Source: Coprinellus micaceus
Taxonomy: Eukaryota; Basidiomycota; Agaricomycetes; Agaricales; Psathyrellaceae
DNA length: 64,000 bases
Reading direction: 5' to 3'
Assembly (NCBI GenBank): GCA_951394405.1
Contig: OX596343.1
Coordinates: 2,356,001 to 2,420,000, forward strand
A program made the position numbers and the translations under genes. The notes under the pieces are model-generated. The model saw only the letters and a list, made by a program, of their open reading frames with translations, ran no database searches and was not told where the DNA came from. Position 1 is the first letter of the stretch. Each line of letters opens with the position of its first letter. Shown here piece after piece: positions 33,541 through 45,452 of this stretch.

Positions 33541-34472
33541 TGTTTTTTTTAGTGAGAGTCACTGGCGACAGCGTCGTGAAGATACCCTAACTCGTCCATG
33601 TCGCAAGGGATACCTCGAGGTTGCGATGGTACGACAAGGCGATTCGCCGGGTGGCTCAGAGCGTCGACTTGAACGCAGTCCCGTTACGATCCGGGAGCAG
33701 AGGCCCTCGGAGTTGATTTAGGTTAGGGCTACATAGAGCCCTGGTGACCCCAGATGTGGGTAGCTGGCCGAGTGAGAGCTTTCGAAGGACTACCGCGTCT
33801 GGTGGGAGGTGAAGGTGTGATTCAACCTCCGACTCCCGTAAGCGCTCACTGGGAGTCGGAGTTCGAAAGTGAACCCACTTACGTCTTGTCCCGAACCCCC
33901 ATGACCACACCGACGGTTCAGTGTGAAGGCACGGAACGTGGCTTTCGTGTGTAGTGAGCCTGAACTTGGGTATCCTGCTCGTTTCTGGATCTGAACTGGA
34001 TCCGCTGGGGGCATCTGTTGAGCCACACGCATTCTAGCGACTGGGATCGTCAAGGATCCTACTGTCGCAACACCCCCAAGGTGACTACGTGGTACACTAC
34101 CTCGCAACCTTCATGACCACGTCGCATTACTGTCGAGCTCAAGGGGCAAGGGGCTTGGCTACCACCACCTTCGTCGCCAGTGGCTCTCCCGAAAACAAGG
34201 TTCGAAGGTATTGCCAGCTCCTCGGCGGCGATAAGGACAACAGCTGGGCGGTGCGGAACGAGAGGGTTATAATGGGCCTATGCATCTCTCCTTGATATTA
34301 ATTAACAACTCAGACGCTCTTTCACCCGCTACTACTCATACTATTCCTTTGAGCACACAGTGAGTCTTTCAGGTATTCGCCACCCCTTTTTCCAGAACTG
34401 ACCAGCCCCCTCAGCCCCCTCAGGTCTACCAAATCCACATTCTGGACTCCGGGACGGTCTGCCTAACACGCA
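33541..34472. other. Shared upstream region of the divergent paralogues
   Basis: No clear gene. A 66-codon ATG ORF at 33754-33954 and a 68-codon frame at 34089-34295 have no other support. Confidence 0.35.
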
Positions 34473-35015
34473 ATGACCCCAGGTGCTACCCCACCTCTCC
34501 AGCCCACCCCCGAAGAGGCCCTACAAATCGTTCTCAGCCCCCATCCCAAGGATTTCATACCAACCCCCGAAGAACTCGTGTTCTTCTCGCTCCTCCCCTG
34601 CACGGTCCTCCACGCCGCAATCGCAGCTCTTTGTGACCTGGCGCTCGACTTTTGCCCTATTTTACGTGACTGGGTGCCTCACCGACCTCGGGCCTGCACC
34701 TCTGGAGGATTGGGGTCTTCTCCTCGGGAGCATCCTCGCTTTAGGTGTGAAACGTCCACAAACGATCGGGGTATGTTTAGTATCGTCGTCGAGGGATTTA
34801 ACGTGGGTACGGGAAGGTGGGGCACCGTGGCGCAGGTAGGAATTAAGAGGAGGTTGTTGCTGGAGAGGGAGGTGAGGGAGTCCTGGGTTGAGGAGAATTC
34901 GGGCGGAGGGACGTTGGGGTTTAGGGGATTATTGAGGAGTTGGGAGGAGGGTGGGCGGTGGATGGTTATGGAAAGGTGTGAGGATATGGGGAGGTGTGTG
35001 AGGTTGCGGATGTAG
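34473..35015 (+). CDS. Small orphan protein, divergent paralogue 2 (180 aa)
   Basis: Single exon starting at ATG 34473 (MTPGATPPLQPTPEEA) and ending at 35015. It shares the layout of the minus-strand protein at 32806-33333: LLPCTVLHAAIAALCDLALDF, then FRCETSTN, FSIVVEGFN, an Arg-rich helix (REVRESWVEE) and LGFRGLLRSWEEGGRW. The similarity is weak but runs end to end, so the pair probably arose by an old inverted duplication. Codon use shifts from C-rich to G-rich third positions along the gene. Function unknown. Confidence 0.6.
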   Translation: MTPGATPPLQPTPEEALQIVLSPHPKDFIPTPEELVFFSLLPCTVLHAAIAALCDLALDFCPILRDWVPHRPRACTSGGLGSSPREHPRFRCETSTNDRGMFSIVVEGFNVGTGRWGTVAQVGIKRRLLLEREVRESWVEENSGGGTLGFRGLLRSWEEGGRWMVMERCEDMGRCVRLRM

Positions 35016-36390
35016 GGGGCGAGGCGGCGTTTAGGCTTGGTTGAGGTCCTTTCACGTGAGCTTCTTTTCGCCCGTCGTTTGATTATTTTCTATGTCTTCT
35101 GCGCTTTGATGGAGCCGGTCTTGGGCGAGCTGCTATTTCAGAGTATCTGTATGCTGGCGCTGTCGCTGATTTTCTGATGGATTGGGTTGTAAACCATTGA
35201 CTATTTTGCCATCGTGCAGTGATACGGTGTTTCAAGTTACCCTGCAGTGAAGGTTATGGAGCAATTGGGTGGATGCGGGAGCCCTTGCCTGTGTGCCTGC
35301 GACACGGTATTCCCGAAGGCAGGACGAGCGCTCTCGGTGGTCGTTTTGTGGTGAGTAAAGGCCATTTTCTTTCGGGAACTTGAAGAGTGTGGGAACTCTT
35401 GGGGCGGGCGCTTATCAGCAAAAACGCCAAGCTCCCCCATGCTGCAGCCGAGATGTCAATGTGCTTCTTTGTGCACGACGAACGTAGTGGAAGGAGCGTT
35501 ATCTACTCCTATTCCACCTCGCCGGGAACATCAGGCCCTGATTCCAGGGGTTGTCCTCGGAGAGCCAGGTGGGCGCAACCTTATTCATTGGCTATGGTCA
35601 TTTACTTACCCTTGGTTCACCCACAGGCCTTGGTACTAATATTAATCATTACCTGGTAGGTCAGCCATCCACCCTCCCATTGGCTCCCAGAGCGCCGAAG
35701 CTCGAGCACGAGATTCACGGTGATACCCCTACCCCCTTGCGGTTTAGATCCACATTCGATCGTATAGCCGTTGGCTACCGTAGGCGGTAGTCAAGCATTC
35801 ATTACCCGCGGAGTGACGCTGTAGACCCAATTTAGTGTCAACGGAATAGTAGACGCCCGTTGGACCCGGGTAGATTGACACCCCGTTCCGCTAGCGCTTA
35901 TTGGCGTCGATGGTACCAAAGTCCCCCTGAAAGCTACCTCGGTCGTCTCGAAATTTAATCTATCACCATTCCCCTTGACCAAGAGGGGTTTGTCTCGACA
36001 TGAGGGACCAAAAGGGCATTCTAATGTCGCGAATCAGGGATACTCCGGTGGTAGATACTCGGGTATGGTTTGGTTCCACGAGAAGAGAGCCTCGGGTAAG
36101 GGTCTACCGGCCTCCCCATCACCGTTGGATATTCGAGCAGACTACCGGCCGCTCCAAGTCAGCCCATTCTGGGAGATCGTATGTCAGAAAATGGCGGAAA
36201 ATAGCAGAAAGTGGTATCAGCGAAACCTGGTCCGATATCCCGTCCGTCGCTGACCCCCAATGTTCCCACGGGGTGACCAGGGTCTGATTACGCCCTTTTT
36301 CAGTTATAATCCCCATTCCCATTCCACAACCCCCATCTCTTCCTCTTCCTCCTCCCCACATCGTCCCCCTCGTCGTCGTCGTCGCCCGCC
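35016..36390. other. No supported gene; upstream region of ATP citrate lyase
   Basis: Frames are short or lack ATG. The last 100 bases are pyrimidine-rich (CT and TCGTCG runs), as often seen before strongly expressed fungal genes. Confidence 0.4.
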
Positions 36391-39300
36391 ATGTCCTCCA
36401 AAGGTGTGTTCCTCGTCGTCGTCCGCGATGTCGAGCGAGGAAGAAAGAGCGAGATCGCTGACCCTCGTCCTGGTCAGCCATCCGCGAATACGATGCGAAG
36501 CTCCTCTTGGCCTACTGGCTCGAGCGTGCGCCCCCCGTCGCCCCCCACGCCGTAGCCAAGACCAACTTCCAGTACCCCGCCGCACGCGTCGCCCAGATCT
36601 CCTGGGATCCTGAGACCGGTGCCATCACCCCCGACTCCCAGCTCCCCAGCTGGGTCTTCTCCTCCAAGCTCGTCGCAAAGCCTGATCAGCTCATCAAGCG
36701 CCGTGGGAAGGCCGGCCTCCTCGCTCTCAACAAGACCTGGGACGAGGCAAAGCCCTGGATCGCAGCAAGGGCGGGCAAACCCCAAAAAGTGAGCTCGAAA
36801 TCAGCTTTTTTTCCATTCCACAGGGTTCCTTCCGGGGGTTTGGGGCGATAGTGATAGGGTCCAACCATGGTCGCGTGAGCTGGTCTGCTGGTCTGCCTCG
36901 TTTTGTGTGCAGGGTCTATCGCTTCCATCTATGATATCGATACTTGCCTTGCACCAGTGTTTTGGCGTTGGCGTGCGCGTCGCGAGGCATCAGAAATCAC
37001 ATTTTCTGTCGGACGAGATGAGCGCGTCTCGGTGCCTATGTCCTTAATTGCCTGCCCCACGTGATCGGCCCTTGTGTCTCCCCCTGCATCGTGTTCACCC
37101 CAGATATTAATCTCATCCCCAGGTCGAATCGATTACGGGAACCCTGAACAACTTCATCGTTGAGCCCTTCCTGCCCCACCCCTCCAACACCGAGTACTAC
37201 GTCTGCATCACCTCCCAGCGCGAGGGCGACGCCATCCTCTTCACTCACGAAGGTGGTGTTGACATTGGAGATGTTGACGCCAAGGCTCTCGTCCTCAACA
37301 TCCCCGTCACCGAGCCTTTCCCCTCCCGCGAAACCATCGCCAGCACCCTTCTCACCCACGTCCCCGCCGAGAAGAAGGAGACCCTCGTCGACTTCCTCGT
37401 GCGCCTCTACAGCGTCTACGTCGACCTCCACTTCGCTTACCTCGAGATCAACCCCCTCGTCGTTCTCGATGCCGTCGATGGCGGTGAGCCCCAGGTTTGC
37501 TACCTCGACATGGCTGCCAAGCTCGACCAGACTGCTGAGAGCATCTGTGGACCCAAGTGGGCTCTGGCTCGCGACTTGACTGTCTACGATGCTGCTGCTA
37601 CCAAGTCCGCCAAGGTTAACGCCGACCGCGGTCCTCCTATGGTGCGTCTATACCTTAATTTTGCACTACTCCAAAGCTAACGCAGCCTATCAGGTCTGGC
37701 CTGCTCCCTTCGGTCGTGACTTGACCAAGGAGGAAGCCTACATCCAGAAGCTCGACGCCTCAACTGGTGCTTCCTTGAAGCTTACCGTATTGAACGCCGA
37801 GGGTCGCATCTGGACCATGGTTGCCGGTGGTGGTGCCTCCGTCGTCTACTCCGACGCCATCGCCGCTCACGGCTACGCCCACGAGCTCGCCAACTACGGT
37901 GAATACTCTGGTGCCCCTACCCAGGGCCAGACCTACGAGTACGCCAAGACCATCATCGACCTCATCACCCGTGGTGCTCCCCGCTCCGATGGCAAGATCC
38001 TTATCATCGGTGGTGGTATTGCCAACTTCACCAACGTCGCTGCCACCTTCAAGGGTATCATCCAGGCCCTCAAGGAGTACAAGAACCAGTTGATCGCTCA
38101 CCAGGTCAAGATCTTCGTCCGTCGTGGCGGCCCCAACTACCAGGAAGGTCTCAAGGCCATGCGCCTCCTTGGAGAGAGCTTGGGCGTTCCCATCCGCGTC
38201 TTCGGTCCCGACACCCACATCACCGAGATCGTCCCCCTCGCCCTCGGCATCGACCTTGCCAGCCGCAAGTCCTCCAACGCCCCCGCGTCCGGTTTGAAGA
38301 GCGTCCAGCCCACCACTCCCCCTCCCATCGCCGAGCAGGTCTCCCCCGTTCCTGGAGCCCAGGACGCCATCGGTGCTATCCACCCCGATGGCGAGCGCAC
38401 CCAGCCCTCCGACCAGATCATCCACTTCGACACCAAGGCCTCCGAGGGTGCTCGCCCCTGGTTCCGTCCCTTCGACGCCACCACCCGCTCGTTCGTCTAC
38501 GGTCTCCAGCCCCGTGCTATCCAAGGTATGCTCGACTTTGACTACTCGTGCGGTCGCCAGGCTCCTTCCGTCGCTGCTATGATCTACCCCTTCGGTGGCC
38601 ACCACATCCAGAAGTTCTACTGGGGAACCAAGGAGACGCTCCTCCCCGTCTACACCAGCTTCAAGGAGGCCGTCGCTAAGCACCCCGATGTCGACGTTGT
38701 CGTCAACTTTGCGTCTTCCCGCTCGGTGTACTCGTCGACTCTTGAGTGCTTGGAGTTCGACCAGGTCAAGGCTATTGCTTTGATCGCTGAGGGTGTCCCC
38801 GAGAGGCACGCTCGTGAGATCCTCTGGAAGGCCAAGGCCAAGAATGTCCTCATCATCGGCCCCGCCACTGTTGGTGGTATCAAGCCTGGTTGCTTCAGGA
38901 TTGGTAACTCTGGAGGGTACGTCGTCTCATTACCCTCTTTTTAGCACTCGTTTATTGACAACGTCTTTTAGTATGATGGACAACATCATCTCTTCCAAGC
39001 TCTACCGCCCTGGCGCCGTCGGCTACGTCTCCAAGTCTGGTGGTATGTCCAACGAGCTCAACAACATCCTCTCCCTCGTCACCAACGGCACCTACGAGGG
39101 TATCGCCATCGGTGGTGATCGCTACCCCGGCACCACCTTCATCGACCATCTCCTCCGCTACGAGGCCGACCCCGACTGCAAGATGCTCGTCCTCCTCGGT
39201 GAGGTCGGTGGTATCGAGGAGTACCGCGTCATCGAGGCTGTCAAGACCGGCCAGATCAAGAAGCCCATCGTCGCCTGGGCCATCGGTACCTGCGCCAAGA

Positions 39301-40433
39301 TGTTCACCACCGAGGTTCAGTTCGGTCACGCCGGTTCCATGGCCAACAGCGACCTCGAGACCGCCGATGCCAAGAACAGCGCGATGAGGAATGCTGGATT
39401 CGTCGTCCCCGAGACTTTCGAGGAGCTCCCCCATGTCATCAAGGAGACCTACGAGGACCTCGTCCGCGGCGGTGTCATCGTGCCCAAGAAGGAGGTCGAC
39501 CCCCCTGTCATCCCCATGGACTACAAGTGGGCGCAGGAGCTCGGCTTGATCAGGAAGCCCGCTGCATTCATCTCGACCATCTCCGACGAGCGTGGCCAGG
39601 AACTCCTCTACGCTGGTATGAGGATCTCGGACGTCTTCGAGAACGATATCGGTCTCGGTGGTGTCGTCTCGCTCCTCTGGTTCAAGAGGCGTCTCCCTCC
39701 TTGGGCTACCAAGTTCATCGAGATGGTGCTCATGCTCACGGCTGACCACGGTCCTGCGGTGTCTGGTGCGATGAACACGATCGTCGCTACCCGTGCGGGC
39801 AAGGACCTCATCTCGTCCTTGGCTTCTGGTCTCTTGACCATTGGTAGCCGATTCGGTGGTGCCCTCGACGAGGCCGCTGCGATGTTCTCCAACGCCCGCG
39901 ATACCGGACTGACTCCTCGTGAGTTCGTCGACCAGTCCAGGAAGGCCAACAAGCTCAGTACGTAACATTATCCTTTATCCTCCCGAGCATGATACTAACG
40001 ATCATTCCCTCCAGTCTCTGGTATCGGCCACAAGATCAAGAGCGTCAACAACCCCGATCTCCGTGTGGAGCTCGTCAAGGAGTACGTCCGCAAGAACTTC
40101 CCCTCGCACTCCCTCCTCGACTACGCCCTCGCCGTCGAGAAGGTCACCACCGCGAAGAAGGACACCCTCATCCTCAACGTCGACGGGTGCATTGCTGTCT
40201 GCTTCGTCGACCTTCTTAGGGACTCGGGCGCGTTCACCCCCGATGAGGCGGACGAGTACATCAAGATTGGTACCTTGAACGGCCTGTTCGTGCTCGGAAG
40301 GAGCATTGGGTTCATTGGTCACCATCTCGACCAGAAGAGGCTCCGCGCCCCGCTGTACCGTCACCCTGCGGACGATATCTTCATCAACATGGCGGATGTT
40401 AGCCAGCCTCGTGTCCTTGGTAGGGTGCATTAA
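36391..40433 (+). CDS. ACLY: ATP citrate lyase, single-polypeptide form (6 exons, 1156 aa)
   Basis: Exons 36391-36403, 36478-36788, 37123-37641, 37694-38916, 38972-39957 and 40015-40433 total 3471 nt and give 1156 residues, close to animal ACLY. The enzyme makes cytosolic acetyl-CoA and oxaloacetate from citrate, CoA and ATP, feeding lipid and sterol synthesis. The N-terminal ATP-grasp part begins [19 protein letters not shown]. The CoA-binding/ligase part has [19 protein letters not shown] and the phosphohistidine motif [19 protein letters not shown]. The C-terminal citrate-synthase-like part ends with [15 protein letters not shown]. Ascomycetes split this into two genes, whereas the fused form fits a basidiomycete. 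Exon 1 codes only four residues plus one base. Codons are strongly C/G-ending, a sign of high expression, which creates long meaningless antisense frames. Confidence 0.96.
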
Positions 40434-41510
40434 GCGTCGAACCTCGGAGTCGTTGGTTTTTCGTTCCCTCCTTTCCCTCTCGCCGCATCCTCGTCATCGC
40501 ATTCTCGTATCTCACTCGCATCATCTCCCTACTACGCATCCATAGATCTCTCATCTTGTGTTTTCCGCTCTCGTTTCTTGTTTTTAGTGGATCTTTTCAT
40601 TTGTTGTCAAAGTATCGAATAGTAATTGTCTGTCTGTAAAACTAAAAGAATAATGACTTTCCCTGCTTTTCCTATCCTAGCTCTGGGACGCGAGATGGTG
40701 TACTGGGGTCTGAGGTCGGGAGTGGACCAAGTTCGGCCTTGGGCGCTTAAAGGCTCAAACCCATCGCTCGGACGAGAATCCGAAGCCACAATGCCTGACG
40801 CACCTCTCTCTCAAAAAGAAACAGCGTAGCTGGGATCCCTTTCAGGTTTAGGTGGGCATCCGATCATCACTGAACTCTCCAAATCCCCTCGCCGAACTGA
40901 ATAGGTGAAGCGTTCCTGCACCCGAAGCCAACGGACGATACTAATCTGAGGAGTAACTTGAATGAAGGTCATCTTCCCGTCACTCAGGCAGACAAGGTCG
41001 ACGAATTCCCTGCCCTCTGGCACAGGTTATGCTAGGTTATGCCCTCTGACCTCCGAGATGTGCGCTCTGACAATGTTTCTTCGGATCCCAGAATACATCC
41101 GCAGTCGGTATACTTTATGAGGCATCTTGGAGGCACCGCACAGTAAGAACCCCGACAGCACCTCACTCGGCACAACGGCGGGACAGAGGGCGCAGTACAT
41201 GGTACGCGAAGCGCCATAAATAACGCTCCTGAAGCGAGGGCTCCACTTCGCTCGAGCAGTCGCCTTGGCATCTCCTGAGCATCGGAGGGGTGGATGACCT
41301 CCTCAAAGTCTAGCCCAGGCTCTCTAAAAATGACCCAGAGTCTCGAGAGGCCTGTCTTTCGACCCGCAAATAGCTTCAGTATCGCCATTTTTGCTGGGGT
41401 ATGTCCGGCATCAAAATTGTGAAGTAACCGTGCGTAAGACCAAGTACAGGCGCTAAAATTGGTGAAACGCCAAGGCAAAGCGCTAGAGCGCCTTGAACGG
41501 AATCCTTTGG
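40434..41510. other. Intergenic; no supported gene
   Basis: Pyrimidine-rich 3' flank of ATP citrate lyase, then short frames without domain evidence. Confidence 0.45.
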
Positions 41511-41518
41511 TATATAAA
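41511..41518 (+). promoter_or_regulatory. TATA box of the SGNH esterase gene
   Basis: TATATAAA lies 56-63 nt upstream of the ATG at 41574. Confidence 0.6.
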
Positions 41519-41573
41519 GGCCCATACAGAGGAAAGTGGGCTCATCGTCTCCCACTTGAGCTCGTTTCTCACA

Positions 41574-42339
41574 ATGCGCTTGCTAGTGCCTTTGGCGATT
41601 GCCGCCGCTTTCCTTCCCAACACCCTTGCGTTCTCAGGGAAGACCTGCAGGATTATGCCATTGGGTGGTAAGTCATATTCGGGACCCATTCGCAGAGATC
41701 CCTTGACTCAGATTTATGACAGCTTCTATCACCTATGGCGTCGGGAGTAGCCAAAAGAATGGCTACCGTGACGATCTCTACCTTGCTCTTGAGCGAGACG
41801 GCAATGTCGTGAACATGGTCGGGAATAACCCCGCCCCACCGGATTCCACCTTCAAGGACAAGGACACAGAGGGGTGGCCAACCTTTATCATCGACGCTGT
41901 CGCAGAGAAGATGCGCATCTCCATGCCCAGGAACCGCCCCAACATCGCCACCGTCCTTGTTGGGACCAACGATATGACAGGGAACGTCGACCCGCCCGGG
42001 GCACCCGCACGGCTCGGTAAACTCATCGACGACCTGCTCAACTTCCCTCCCCTTACTATGGTCGTTGTATCTTCCCTTCCCCCGAACTCCAACGCCGCGG
42101 CTAACAATAGGATCAACGCATACAACGCCGCCATTCCTGGTGTGGTGCAACAACGCGTTAACGCAGGGAGATGGGTTCTCTTCGCGGATTGTGGGAGGGT
42201 AGTTGGTGTGGGCGACCTTGTGGATGGTACCCATCCCAACGACGCAGCGTATCAGCGCATCGGAAAGTGCTTCTACGACGCCATTGTTGAGGGCGATCGG
42301 AGGGGCTGGCTCGCACCCGTTATGGGCCCTCCTCCTTAG
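41574..42339 (+). CDS. Secreted SGNH/GDSL hydrolase, CE3-like (2 exons, 236 aa)
   Basis: Exons 41574-41667 and 41723-42339 join to 236 residues. Residues 1-19 (MRLLVPLAIAAAFLPNTLA) are a signal peptide. Block I is MPLGASITYG with the nucleophile Ser; Ala replaces the Asp of GDS, as in many fungal CE3 enzymes. Block III is VGTNDM. Block V is DGTHPND with the catalytic Asp and His. The family includes acetylxylan esterases that remove acetyl groups from plant polysaccharides outside the cell; the substrate here is inferred. No carbohydrate-binding module is attached. Confidence 0.88.
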
Positions 42340-42591
42340 ACGATTGTTTGTTAAATACAGCATGACATCATGTATGGACCCGTGTAATATAGTACGTCGC
42401 GGGTTGTTCCTTCGCGGTAGTTATTTCGCGTTGACTATTCCATGAGAGCGCCGCCATTCCGAAGGTGGAAGACGATAAGCGCTCACATATACCATATCGG
42501 GACCGCTTCCTGACTCGGAGGAACCGGCTTCGTTCCCGTCCTGGGACAGGGGTATCGTGGACTAGGAGCTCAAGTAGCCCTCTTCCATGTA

Positions 42592-43019
42592 TTAATCGAC
42601 ATTCGATGCAATGGGTGGATCACTGTCTTCTGCGCGAAACTGACGTATGCCGACTGCTTCGCATAGCTCCGAACGGGCCTTCCATTTCGCTCCCTCTCGA
42701 CCTTCCCCGTGGCAGAAAATCCATGTCCTGGCCTCTTGGAACGTCCACTCTCCGGAGGGGAGACAGGTGGGTAAACGAAACACCCGTAGATCGGGGCCGC
42801 GGGCATCCCCGTGCTCCGTGTTTTGTCGGTGATGGGGTTGGAGATCATGGCCTTGGACAATATTCTCGGTGGAGACCTAGGCGAGACTGGATCAAGATTT
42901 AATATTTGGTTCGTTCTAGAGGGGTAGATATACCATACCCTTGATGGCTCCTTATGCATGAGGGCATTCAGCTTCGCGAGGAGGGTCTTATTGCTTCTGT
43001 GCTGGTTCAAGTTGTTCAT
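42592..43019 (-). CDS. Small orphan protein (2 exons, 121 aa)
   Basis: Exon 1 (43019-42939) and exon 2 (42876-42592) join in phase 0 through a 62-nt intron (GTATGG...CCTAG), giving 121 residues from MNNLNQHRSNK to SNVD. The C-terminal half looks structured and is rich in Trp, Phe and Cys (VFRLPTCLPSGEWTFQEART, FCHGEGREGAKWKARSELCE). Reading through the intron gives a longer but less protein-like frame. No signal peptide or known domain. It is tail-to-tail with the esterase gene. Confidence 0.4.
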
Positions 43020-43628
43020 CGTTGGGAGGATGCTGGGAGATGACGGAAAGGCAAGTTACAACCTACGCTCTTCTCTCGTCGCACATTTTATAGCCGATTT
43101 TGTGTACATCCGTCGTGGCATGTAGGTCCGAACTCAAAACTTGTGCCAGATCGCTTTTTATTATATGACTAGGAATCAAATCGCAATGGGCCCCTAGTGT
43201 ACAGGCATCACATCACCCCACCAACACCCGCGACAGAACAATTGGACCTGAACGAATCCAACAAAGAGCGCAAGCTTGCTCTAGCCAGTCTTTTGGTGGA
43301 CAGGGGTAGCCATAACAAGTGAAATGTTGGGGCCGTTGATTACTGGGCAACGTTACGACCAGCAGTCAAGAACGCGAGCTTGGGCGCCTAATCTCGATCG
43401 GTTTCGGAATCCTGTGCGTCGACCGGCCCGTGACAGGTGTGTCCTCCAAGTTCCAACGCCAGGGTTATCCTACGGCTACATAGCGCTCTCGTCGCCTATA
43501 ATTACACAATTCTATGCTAATCAATGACCCGCAAGCCGTATTAGAATACATTTACCGAACCATCCACGCCAAATCCAATATCCTCATAAGACACGTAACG
43601 GTATACAACTTGCCCACCTCATAGATAG
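43020..43628. other. Intergenic; no supported gene
   Basis: Only short frames; nothing repeat-like. Confidence 0.4.
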
Positions 43629-45452
43629 TCACCTCCGCTCAACGCTCACATCCTGGCCATACCTCGACCGAGTCCTGCCCGAGCCACTCGAGGTCGTCCC
43701 GTACCCCATTGACTCCATCGCCGAGGGATCGGAGTCGATGAAGGATACGCCATCCCGCGTCCTGTTTGGGGCGTCGCTACTCCAAATAGTATCAAGCTCG
43801 ACGCGGTTCGTCTCTGCGCCTTGGGTATAGTAATCGAAGTGCGTATTCGTTTTGGTGGTGCTGTAGATGCCTTCGTCGGCGGTTTGGTGGAGGTTGAGCA
43901 TCATCCGGGACATGACCGTCACCGATACACTGGTAGGGTTAAACGAGTAAAAAAAATGTAGGTGGGGTAATTTGGGATGCTAGTCAGTGCGGATTACGAA
44001 GTGCGCCGTGAAGGGTAACGTACCAGCTGGCAAAGGTTGACAGGCCTCCTCGTAGATAGGGCTGAGGATGAGACGGTGGCGTTTAGGTAAAGGGAAACAA
44101 AGCATTTACGCCAAGCAAATCTCACCGGACAGAACTAGGGAGGAAGGTCATTGGTTTACCCGGGTGGGCTAAATACAGCTTCAGACTCACGTAGAACGTC
44201 ATGATGTTTGCCAAGTTGCAGAGTGCCATCAAGCTAGGATGGCGACAAATGAACCCTCCTCTCCCTTGGATACCGCAACGAAAATAGCTCACGCGAAGTA
44301 CATGCAACCTAGCAGCGCCAAGAACGTCAGAAGTCAACTCTCAGAGATAGGGGGGAAGAAACGAAAGACTCACCATCGCGGAGAATCAAAGAAATCAGGT
44401 TGATGTTGATCCCCGTTATCCTATGATCCCTTCTTTCCTTCAGAGTTTTGTAGAGCGTCAAGCTGAAAAGAATCGTGTCGTAAACGAAAAGTGCTTCCCA
44501 TGCCCCTGCTAGCCCTGAAGATTTCCAAGGAAAGGTCGTAAGATGGCTGTTACCAACATAATGCTGGGGGAAGAGAAGGCATACGGTATGCACTAAAATG
44601 TATGCAATCGATTGGTCAAGGATCGCTAAAGGGTAGAAAGGAATGCACGTACGTCTCCTTGGATAGTCCAGTATGACACCCTGCCACTTCGGCGACTTTG
44701 CCCTTTTGTCCGAACATGACGTACTAGTTTGGAGAATATGTGGATGAGCAGGACTGCAAGCAGCAACGGGAGGTTGAAAGGTTCAACGCACGCATGCGAT
44801 GCCCGCTAGCACGGCCCCGCTTCCAACCATGTAAGCCAAGTGAGCTTTGGACCGATTATATAAGGCGTAGATACGAAGCGTGAGGAGCACTGGCACTGGG
44901 CTGGGTCATCTATGGATAGCAAGAGACTAACGACGTACCTCCAATGAGGACCTGGTTGATAATTAGAATTATTTGCCGAAACAAGGTGTACTTCCGACAA
45001 CTATAGTATGTCCCGGGGAATGGTAAGCACACATCCCAGGACAATAACACACGATACTGACGCCTATAGAAAAATGAGGTCAATCCCCAAGGGAAATACT
45101 GAGTTTCAAAAGGGACGCACTCCGTCTTCAAGGGTTACATTCGCAAGAACCAGCACGACGAGGTTCGTCAAGAAGGCGAAATAGCGATTCATGAAGAACC
45201 AATGAGCACTGGGTGTTTTAGGCCTCGCCCAGAGGTGCGCTACCTCGAGCTCTGCGATTCAGGGGATTAGGCACGTTTACGGATACCAAACCGAGTATGG
45301 AGCGTACTGAGGGTGAGAATGTGGTCATAATACAAGATAGCTAACGCGACAAAATGCTTTCAGTTGATCCAAATCACATTCGAAGGGACCGTAGTACTCA
45401 CCGACGGCGAGAAAGTGTAAATATCCGTGGACTCGACTGCCACAGAAGGCAT
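43629..45452 (-). CDS. DUF6533 seven-helix membrane protein (13 exons, 335 aa)
   Basis: Thirteen exons join in phase: 45452-45402, 45356-45308, 45251-45139, 45063-45053, 45000-44939, 44895-44792, 44723-44653, 44592-44585, 44514-44374, 44308-44293, 44233-44191, 44061-44024 and 43929-43629, total 1008 nt. The N-terminal DUF6533 signature is present: VALAILYYDHILTL, then WARPKTPSAHWFFMNRYFAF, SCRKYTLFRQ and LLTLRIYALYNRSK. Later helices include GAWEALFVYDTILFSLTL and LMALCNLANIMTFY; the last reads FASCVSVTVMSRMMLNLHQ before a polar tail. This basidiomycete family has seven predicted helices; its ligands and function are unknown. Exons of 11 and 8 nt are needed to keep frame. Confidence 0.8.

Noticed and set aside
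37760..39968. Long antisense frames (349 and 338 codons) over ATP citrate lyase
   Set aside because: They are shadows caused by C/G-ending codons in the sense gene; no independent promoter, domain or homology-like composition.
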